Below are positions 6,895-12,138 of a DNA stretch of 15,394 bases, piece by piece. Under the pieces are notes generated by a model, which saw nothing but the letters and a program-made list of their open reading frames with translations, did no database searches and was not told the DNA's origin. Location: contig JAATEW010000266.1 of assembly GCA_015655535.1 (NCBI GenBank), positions 1 to 15,394 on the forward strand, read 5' to 3'. The first letter of the stretch is position 1; the number at the start of each line of letters is the position of its first letter. Made by a program: the position numbers and the translations under genes. Source of the stretch: Hyphomicrobiales bacterium (GTDB lineage: Bacteria; Pseudomonadota; Alphaproteobacteria; Rhizobiales; Beijerinckiaceae).

Positions 6895-7016
6895 GGTTTG
6901 ACGTTCCGCCGAGATTGCAAGGCTGCGCATCGACACCGAATTCAGATCTGAAACGAGGTCATCGTTCTAGCTGGAATCTTGCATCGGCATTGAAACGAAG
7001 CGAAAGGATCCCATTC

Positions 7017-7868
7017 GTGATTTTGCCTCTATTGCCGGATGCCGTTCTCGACGAATTTCTGGCCGACGACGTCGCGCTTCTCGATCTGACGACTCATGTG
7101 CTTGCGATCGGCGCCAAGGCCGGACGTATGCATTTTTCCGCGCGCAATGCCATGACCGTTGCCTGCGTGGAGGAGGCCGCCCACATCATCACGCGGGCAG
7201 GGGGCATCGTCGATCTTCAAACGCGATCGGGCGATGCGCTCGCAAAGGGTGCTTCGATCCTCGATGCGACGGGCTCCGCGCAGGCCTTATTGCGGGCCTG
7301 GAAGGTAGCGCAAAATCTCGTCGAAGTGGCGTCGGGCATTGCGACGGCGACCCGTGCGATCGTCGATGCCGCCCGCGCCGTCAAACCCAGCCTCGGCGTC
7401 GTCTGCACGCGGAAGAATGCGCCGGGGACAAAGCTGATGTCGCTGAAGGCGATCCTCGCGGGCGGTGCGACGCCGCATCGTCTGGGCCTGTCCGAAACCA
7501 TTTTGATCTTCGCGGAACATCGCAGTTTTCTTGAAGCCACGCAGCCGAAGGAGACGATCGCTTTGGTGCGCCAGGCGGTTGCCGAAAAGAAGATCGTGGT
7601 CGAAGTCGGATCGGTCGATGAGGCTTTGCTTTGGGCCGCGGCAGGGGCCGACGTCATTCAGACGGAGAAATTTTCGGCGCAGGATGTAGCAACGTTGTGC
7701 CGTACTTTAGGGCAATTCCCGTCAAAACCGCACGTTGCTGTGGCAGGTGGCGTCAATACAGGCAATGCTGGCGATTATGCAGCGGCCGGAGCAGATATTC
7801 TCGTGACATCGGCCCCATATTGGGCGAAACCTTGCGACGTTGCTGTCCGGTTGGTGGCAGTTTCTTAG
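7017..7868 (+). CDS. modD: ModD, NadC-like phosphoribosyltransferase-fold protein of molybdenum operons
   Basis: This 283-residue protein has the type II phosphoribosyltransferase fold of quinolinate phosphoribosyltransferase (NadC). Visible landmarks are DDVALLDLTT (17-26), WKVAQNLVEVASGIATATR (95-113), the TRKNAPGTK loop (131-139, compare NadC TRKTTPG), HRLGL (154-158), VEVGSVDEALLWAAAGADVI (195-214) and VAGGVN (242-247). The NadC KDNH segment is replaced by IFAEH, as expected for ModD rather than NadC. modD usually follows modABC; its exact reaction is not established. GTG 7017 is the likely start, with AAAGGA eight bases upstream and family alignment at this point. It lies 29 bases from the next gene, so the two are probably one operon. 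No modA, modB or modC is present in the window. Confidence 0.9.
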   Translation: MILPLLPDAVLDEFLADDVALLDLTTHVLAIGAKAGRMHFSARNAMTVACVEEAAHIITRAGGIVDLQTRSGDALAKGASILDATGSAQALLRAWKVAQNLVEVASGIATATRAIVDAARAVKPSLGVVCTRKNAPGTKLMSLKAILAGGATPHRLGLSETILIFAEHRSFLEATQPKETIALVRQAVAEKKIVVEVGSVDEALLWAAAGADVIQTEKFSAQDVATLCRTLGQFPSKPHVAVAGGVNTGNAGDYAAAGADILVTSAPYWAKPCDVAVRLVAVS

Positions 7869-7897
7869 TTAGAAGCGCTTTTATACGGCGAGAAGTC

Positions 7898-8383
7898 ATG
7901 CTCGAGATCCCGAAAACGCGATCCGTCCGTCCGGTCCTAAGGGCGACGTTGAGCGCGCGCGTCCTCACCCACGATCTCGATCTGGCCTTGACGACGCTTC
8001 TCTTCGCCGATGGCGAATTGCGGGTGCCGCTGGTGGACAGTCCAGTCGATTCCGCGTTGCGAATCCGAATCGACGCGCGCGACGTCTCGATCGCGCTCTC
8101 GCGTCCGATGGATGTCTCGATCACCAATCGCCTGCCCGGGCGGATCTCCGAACTGGTGCCTTTGTCGCCGCCTTATGTGCGGGCGACCTGCGAACTCGGA
8201 CGGACCGAGCTTCACGCCCTGATCATGCGCGAATCGGTGGACCGACTGGCGCTCGTCCCCGGTCTGAGGGTATGGGTCATGATCAAGGCAGCGGCGATTG
8301 CCGGCACTGACCTCAGCCCAGATCTCGCGCCCCGCCCGCGGCCCTGGCCTTCACGTCGAAAGTCCAGTCAAGAGATTTCGTGA
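7898..8383 (+). CDS. Free-standing ModC C-terminal (TOBE-type) molybdate-binding region
   Basis: This 161-residue protein aligns by eye with the regulatory end of the molybdate transporter ATPase ModC and lacks the ATPase. Evidence: LRATLSARVLTHDLDLALTT (14-33), ELRVPLVDSPVDSALRIRID (40-59), the hallmark ARDVSIALSRP (60-70), SITNRLPGRISE (74-85), and the TOBE end LHALIMRESVDRLALVPGLR (105-124) with VWVMIKAAAI (125-134). No Walker A, signature or Walker B motif occurs here or in frame upstream. Residues about 136-161 are Pro/Arg-rich and lie antisense to the 3' end of the ModE-like gene. ATG 7898 has GAGAAG just upstream. It could buffer molybdate or act as the sensing partner of the single-domain ModE; that is inference. 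It could also be a relic of a lost modC. Confidence 0.75.
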   Translation: MLEIPKTRSVRPVLRATLSARVLTHDLDLALTTLLFADGELRVPLVDSPVDSALRIRIDARDVSIALSRPMDVSITNRLPGRISELVPLSPPYVRATCELGRTELHALIMRESVDRLALVPGLRVWVMIKAAAIAGTDLSPDLAPRPRPWPSRRKSSQEIS

Positions 8384-8720
8384 GTTCGTCGAGCGACTTG
8401 CGGGCCGAATTGGCAGCATGGCGCTCAATCGACCGGTAAAGCGCGACGAGCCTCTCGCCGAACGAGGTGATCTCCGCGCCACCGCCGCGCCGTCCCGGAA
8501 AAGTGGCGATCACCGGGCTCTCGAAAGTGCGGTTCAAGGCATCGACGACAAGCCAGCATTTGCGATAGGAGAGCCCGAGGGCACGGCTTGCACCGATGAT
8601 CGAACGCTCGATGCGGATCGCCTCGATCAGGCTCAGATCTTCAGGCGTAAAAGAACCGCCATTCGGTAGCTGAAGATGAATGGCGACGCGCGCGGTTTCC
8701 GGAGTTTCTCTCTTAAGCAT
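8313..8720 (-). CDS. modE: Single-domain ModE-like winged-helix regulator
   Basis: This 135-residue protein corresponds to the N-terminal DNA-binding half of ModE. The helix-turn-helix lies around 40-62 (SIIGASRALGLSYRKCWLVV) and the wing contains PGRRGGGAEITSFGERLVAL (75-94), matching E. coli ModE GGKGGGGAVLT. The usual C-terminal pair of Mop/TOBE domains is absent, so the protein has no obvious molybdate site. ATG 8720 has GGAGG seven bases upstream; a reading from 8852 adds residues unlike the family. It is downstream of yqeB by 156 bases, and its 3' end overlaps the convergent TOBE gene by 71 bp. It most likely represses molybdenum genes, including its own unit, through the boxes at 6681 and 9829. 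Confidence 0.85.
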   Translation of the reverse strand: MLKRETPETARVAIHLQLPNGGSFTPEDLSLIEAIRIERSIIGASRALGLSYRKCWLVVDALNRTFESPVIATFPGRRGGGAEITSFGERLVALYRSIERHAANSARKSLDELTKSLDWTFDVKARAAGGARDLG

Positions 8721-8876
8721 ATATTCCCTCCCGCTGCTGATAAGAGCGTGACGGCATAGGATGTTGTCGCGCTGATACTTCATGCCTTTGTTGCGCGCAT
8801 GATCGTCGTCTTGCAAAAGACCGACGGGCTTTGCGAATCTGGACCTTAGCACAAATAGGTTGAGTAAATCCTGTGT

Positions 8877-9746
8877 TCATTGGTAAAGCGGGGCGTGGCG
8901 CACAAGACCGTGCTGGTTTTCATAGATTTCAACAGCCCGCCGTGTCGCCGCGGCGATTTGCCGGGGCCGTTCGTCGATGCCCGTCCATTTCGCTGCGCGG
9001 CCGCTGCGCGGATCGATTTCGATGAGCTTGGCGCAGGCCGGAACCTCGGTGCCGTCGCGCACGAGGCCGCGCAGGATGCCGTCGATGGGCGCCCGGACCG
9101 GGTCGCCCTCGTGATGGCCGACGACGACGCCCTTATAGACGCGTACGCCGATATCGAGCGAGGTCCGCCAGCGCCCTTCCATATCGGCGCGCACGAAACG
9201 CTCTGGGCCGGCCTCGCCGAGGTTTATGCTTCGGCCATCGGCGGGCTCGGTGATGCCGCTCATCAATATGGTGCCATTGAGGCCCGGCTTGGTTTCGACC
9301 GCGATATCGCAATTGCCATGGACGTAAAAGCCCGGCCCCAATCCGACCGCCATTTTGGCGAGCCCGCGCAGATCCGGTTTGTCGGCATGTTTCTGCATGC
9401 GGGCATCGACGAGAATGTCGACAGATCCAAGGACGAGAAGTTCGGTCAGGCCGAGCCAGGTGATGGCGACCCGATCGGGCCGGGCGAAGACCTGAAAAGC
9501 CTCCAAGATGAAATCGATTCGATGCGCCGCTATGCCTTCAAGTTGGGCCGGATCGCCGAACAAGGCATCGTGAAAGGCCATGCCGCGCCGCATCACGGGC
9601 GGCAGGGGATCATAGGACAGAATCACATCCCAGCCGGTTTTGCGCAGCAAAACCGCGACGGCGGAGGCAATCTCATTGGTCCCGAGCACGACTGCGAGGC
9701 GGCGGTGAAGCGGCAGTCTTTGAGCAAGGCCAAGGGAGCGGTGCAT
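8877..9746 (-). CDS. yqeB: YqeB/EF2563-family molybdoenzyme maturation protein
   Basis: This 289-residue protein resembles the EF2563/YqeB group, an XdhC-like family associated with selenium-dependent molybdenum hydroxylases. It has a Rossmann-like start LAVVLGTNEIASAVAVLLRK (17-36), GWDVILSYDPLPPVMRRGMA (38-57), HGNCDIAVETKPGLNG near 143-158, then a barrel-like VYKGVVVGHHEGDPVRAPID (204-223) and LIEIDPRSG near 245-253. ATG 9746 has no clear Shine-Dalgarno. The family is linked to insertion or modification of the molybdenum cofactor of hydroxylases; no hydroxylase, selD or selenocysteine gene is visible here, so its client is unknown. It leads a unit with the ModE-like gene under a promoter with a ModE-like palindrome (9829-9852). 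Function beyond the family name is inference. Confidence 0.75.
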   Translation of the reverse strand: MHRSLGLAQRLPLHRRLAVVLGTNEIASAVAVLLRKTGWDVILSYDPLPPVMRRGMAFHDALFGDPAQLEGIAAHRIDFILEAFQVFARPDRVAITWLGLTELLVLGSVDILVDARMQKHADKPDLRGLAKMAVGLGPGFYVHGNCDIAVETKPGLNGTILMSGITEPADGRSINLGEAGPERFVRADMEGRWRTSLDIGVRVYKGVVVGHHEGDPVRAPIDGILRGLVRDGTEVPACAKLIEIDPRSGRAAKWTGIDERPRQIAAATRRAVEIYENQHGLVRHAPLYQ

Positions 9747-9828
9747 GGCAAGGGTCCGTCGGAAGAGCTGATGCGCCAGAAGAGCGTTGCGAGGAGAGCC
9801 CCTTCAGCACGACTCTCCCCGGCACCAA

Positions 9829-9852
9829 AGCTATATCAATGTAGATATTGCT
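9829..9852. promoter_or_regulatory. ModE-like operator upstream of yqeB-modE
   Basis: AGCTATATC (9829-9837) and GATATTGCT (9844-9852) form a 24-base palindrome, 8 of 9 positions matching, with a 6-base centre. Its overall length equals the box at 6681 and its half-site GCTATAT resembles ModE half-sites. Its edge is 83 bases from the yqeB start. It occupies the spacer and -10 of the promoter at 9830-9859, as expected for a repressor site. Confidence 0.55.
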
Positions 9853-9859
9853 CTGTCAA
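9830..9859 (-). promoter_or_regulatory. Promoter for yqeB-modE
   Basis: On the minus strand a perfect -35 TTGACA (9859-9854) is followed after 18 bases by TATAGC (9835-9830), a partial -10. It would start transcription about 75 bases upstream of yqeB. Confidence 0.5.
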
Positions 9860-9960
9860 TTCTCGCCGATCCTAGGACCCATTTCTTTTGGCTCTTGCGC
9901 TTGACGCCGGGGGAGGAATGGAGAAGCTCTGCGCAGTCTTTGTGGACACCGGATAGTGCC

Positions 9961-11085
9961 TTGACCTTTCTTTCGATTGTTGCCGCGTTATGGTGGGTTT
10001 CTTCCTGCGTAGTTTTCCTGATGTCCTTGATCGGCGCCGTTTTGCAGCCTTTTGTGCAAAAGCGGCGCGCAACTTGCGCGGATCGTCCGGCAGTCTCCTT
10101 GATTCTGCCGGTCAAATTGCTCAACCCAGGGTTCGAACAGGCACAGCGCTCGGCATTCCGACAGGACTATCCGGACTATGAGATCCTGTTCAGTTCGACC
10201 GACAAGCAGTCGCCGGCGCTCGACGTCGTTCATGAGCTGATCGAGAATTTCCCCGAGCGGCAGGCCCGCATTCTCCAATCCACCGCCAATATGGCGGCAA
10301 GCCCGAAGATGAACAATCTCGTCGCGCCGCTCGCCGCCGCGCGTCATGACGTAATCGTTACCAAGGATTCAAACATCACATTGGATGCCGATACGATCCA
10401 GGCTTTCATGCGCAGTTTCACGCCGGGCGTGGGGCTTGTTTGCGCCGTGCCTGTGGCGGTGCGGTCCGAAAATTACGCGGCGCAAATCGAAGCGCTGATC
10501 GTCAACGCGCATGCGCGCGTGCTGCTCACCGTTTCGTTGCTCGGCTGCGGTTTTGGTGTCGGCAAAGTGATGCTGTTCAAGCGCAGCGACCTTGAAAAGC
10601 TCGGCGGCATCGACGCGGTCAGCGATACGATCGCCGAGGATAGCGCCATTGCCAAAGGCTTTGCGAGCCTCGGATTGAAGACGCGATTCGCGCATCGGAC
10701 GGCGGCACAGGAAATCGGCCGGCGCAATTTGCATGAAATTTACGAGCGCCAATCCCGTTGGGCAGTCATCCGCCGCGCGATGGAGCCTTGGACCTTTCCG
10801 CTGGAGCCGATCTATAATTCGCTCGTGACCGCATTTGCCGCGGCCGTTGCCGCGCCCTTGGCCGGTGTGTCGCCGCTGTTCGCCGCGGCCAGCACGCTCG
10901 GCATATGGTTTGTCGCTGAAATCGGTGTCGCGGCCTTGAAGGGCTGGGAAGTGTCTTTCTGGTCGCCGCTCGCATTTTTGGGACGCGAGATTTTAAGCCT
11001 CATGGCGTGGCTGCATGCTTGGACGACGCGCGATGTCGTCTGGGCGAACAAATGCCTGCATGTCTATAATGGCGAGCGGCGCTAG
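9961..11085 (+). CDS. GT21-family lipid glycosyltransferase (ceramide glucosyltransferase-like)
   Basis: This roughly 374-residue membrane protein has the GT21 layout: an N-terminal membrane helix (about 3-30), the nucleotide-sugar domain with D81 in SSTDKQSP, D136 in KDSNITLD, D227 in AEDSAIAKGF, and the RQSRW motif (263-267) of processive/ceramide glucosyltransferases, then hydrophobic helices (about 287-315 and 318-342). Family members transfer sugar to ceramide, diacylglycerol or, as HpnI, a hopanoid. Wording such as KDSNITLD and GFGVGKVMLFKR looks closer to the ceramide/diacylglycerol branch than to HpnI, but this is by eye. The start is uncertain: TTG 9961 is chosen because it begins the membrane helix after GGATAG; TTG 9940 and TTG 9787 are in-frame alternatives. 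It converges with a fatty-acid hydroxylase 9 bases away. Confidence 0.75.
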   Translation: MTFLSIVAALWWVSSCVVFLMSLIGAVLQPFVQKRRATCADRPAVSLILPVKLLNPGFEQAQRSAFRQDYPDYEILFSSTDKQSPALDVVHELIENFPERQARILQSTANMAASPKMNNLVAPLAAARHDVIVTKDSNITLDADTIQAFMRSFTPGVGLVCAVPVAVRSENYAAQIEALIVNAHARVLLTVSLLGCGFGVGKVMLFKRSDLEKLGGIDAVSDTIAEDSAIAKGFASLGLKTRFAHRTAAQEIGRRNLHEIYERQSRWAVIRRAMEPWTFPLEPIYNSLVTAFAAAVAAPLAGVSPLFAAASTLGIWFVAEIGVAALKGWEVSFWSPLAFLGREILSLMAWLHAWTTRDVVWANKCLHVYNGERR

Positions 11086-11094
11086 AATCAGGCC

Positions 11095-11742
11095 TCAGGT
11101 TTTGTCCTTGTCGCCGCGCGACGGCGCTTCGAACGCTGTCTTGAAGATGGTGTCCCACCAGGGCGCGCTCACGCCGAAGCCGCGCGCGGGATCGCGGAAA
11201 TGATGCAGCATATGCGCCCGCCGCATGGCAATGCCGAGGCGCGTCTTGGGCTCCGCATGATGCAGATAGTAATGCGTCATGTCATAGCTGATATAGCCGA
11301 TGAGAAAGCCGGTCAGAACCGGATAGGCGAAGGGCCAGCCGAAGATGAGCGTGGTGATGACGAAAGCTATCGCCATGATCGGGCCGCTGAGCAGTGGCGG
11401 CATGACGAGCCGCAACGGATCGTTCGGATGGACGTGATGCACGCCATGGATGAGAAAATGGATGCGGGCGCCGAACTTGCCCGGAAACTCATAATGAAAC
11501 AGATAACGGTGGCCCAGATATTCGGTGAGGGTCCAGATCAGATAACCGAGTAGCGCAGCACCGACGGCGACCGGCACGGACAACGCCTGGACGCTCAGAT
11601 AGGAAAGCAAAACCACGATGGGCGTATAGACGAAAAGCGGCATCGACCAATGCACGCGCGAGAATTTGTCAAGCAAGTCGTTTTCAAAAAGCCGCGGCGA
11701 CGCGCTGAGACGATCTGCTTCGGTTGATCTGGTTTGGCTCAT
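11095..11742 (-). CDS. Fatty-acid hydroxylase of the FA2H/sterol desaturase superfamily
   Basis: This 215-residue integral membrane di-iron oxygenase has the eight-histidine arrangement of the family: GHRYLFH (77-83), HFLIHGVHHVHPNDP (95-109), HYYLHH (157-162) and RRAHMLHHFRDP (174-185), with hydrophobic segments about 34-72 and 112-152. The LDKFSRVHW start and PGKFGARIHFLIHGVHH stretch are close to fatty-acid 2-hydroxylases (FA2H/Scs7), which hydroxylate the N-acyl chain of ceramides; the fused cytochrome b5 domain of eukaryotic FA2H is missing, as is usual in bacteria. ATG 11742 has a weak GGAT upstream. With the GT21 gene next door, a role in hydroxylated glycosphingolipids or hydroxy-acyl lipids is plausible, but no serine palmitoyltransferase is in view. 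A FNR/FixK-type box lies 225 bases upstream. Confidence 0.85.
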   Translation of the reverse strand: MSQTRSTEADRLSASPRLFENDLLDKFSRVHWSMPLFVYTPIVVLLSYLSVQALSVPVAVGAALLGYLIWTLTEYLGHRYLFHYEFPGKFGARIHFLIHGVHHVHPNDPLRLVMPPLLSGPIMAIAFVITTLIFGWPFAYPVLTGFLIGYISYDMTHYYLHHAEPKTRLGIAMRRAHMLHHFRDPARGFGVSAPWWDTIFKTAFEAPSRGDKDKT

Positions 11743-11775
11743 CTTGGTTTATCCACCTTCGTCGGGAGGCTTGGC

Positions 11776-11889
11776 ATGTTGTGTTCAATTACCATATCCG
11801 CGGCGGAACGCGCTCAAATGGCAGACACTTTATCAGCGCATTTTCATGCCATGTATTGTCTATGTGATTGTATTCGCTCAGAACTATAA
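11776..11889 (+). CDS. Possible 37-residue Cys-rich small protein
   Basis: ATG 11776 has GGGAGG six bases upstream, an ideal ribosome binding site, and opens a 37-codon frame ending in TAA. The peptide carries C3 and a HFHAMYCLCDC cluster (22-32), which could bind a metal. No family is recognised and the frame may be chance; no promoter was found for it. Confidence 0.2.
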   Translation: MLCSITISAAERAQMADTLSAHFHAMYCLCDCIRSEL

Positions 11890-11966
11890 TTTATGGCATA
11901 CCATTCTAGAAGGATGCGATCCAGGCACCACACGCGTCACTTTTTATTATAATATCATGCCACTGT

Positions 11967-11980
11967 TTGATTTGGATCAA
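11967..11980. promoter_or_regulatory. FNR/FixK box
   Basis: TTGATTTGGATCAA is a perfect TTGAT-N4-ATCAA palindrome, the binding site of FNR/FixK-type oxygen-responsive regulators. It lies 159 bases upstream of the glgP start and 225 bases from the hydroxylase start. Towards glgP an AT-rich CAGAAT (11996-12001) could be the -10 element; towards the hydroxylase a TATAAT (11951-11946) is somewhat too close. Direction is therefore undecided. Confidence 0.65.
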
Positions 11981-12138
11981 GCTGCGACGTCAAGTCAGAA
12001 TAAGGCCCCTTGCCGGCCGGCCCTGGCGGGCCATGTAAAATGGGTCCAATAGACAGCACGGGCCATGCGCTTCAAGTCCATGAGCCCACAGCGGCGCAGA
12101 ATTGCGTTTGATGTGTCTCACCCGTTCTTCCACGCGGA

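Larger units (their letters stand above)
11743..12138. other. AT-richer divergent intergenic region
   Basis: The 396 bases between the hydroxylase and glycogen phosphorylase starts hold both promoters. Seen here: a small plus-strand reading frame (11776-11889), TATAAT elements at 11885-11890 and 11948-11953 (plus) and 11951-11946 (minus), a perfect FNR/FixK box at 11967-11980, and a GC-rich potential hairpin (GGCCC 12004-12008 with GGGCC 12028-12032) in the likely glgP leader. None of the -10-like elements has a good -35 partner. Confidence 0.5.

Noticed and set aside
6589..7016. Molybdenum-cofactor riboswitch upstream of mop or modD
   Set aside because: The modD leader could be long, but I could not recognise the conserved Moco RNA core; the palindromes explain regulation more simply. 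A covariance-model search would settle it.
6589..7016. NifA/sigma54 promoter in the molybdenum locus
   Set aside because: I found no TGGCAC-N5-TTGC type element in the intergenic regions despite the possible nitrogenase link.
8880..9875. 331-codon plus-strand frame
   Set aside because: Antisense to yqeB, which matches a known family; the long open frame follows from high GC at third positions.
11095..11742. Carotenoid or sterol hydroxylase assignment
   Set aside because: The LDKFSRVHW and PGKFGARIHFLIHGVHH wording follows fatty-acid 2-hydroxylases, and no carotenoid or sterol gene is nearby.
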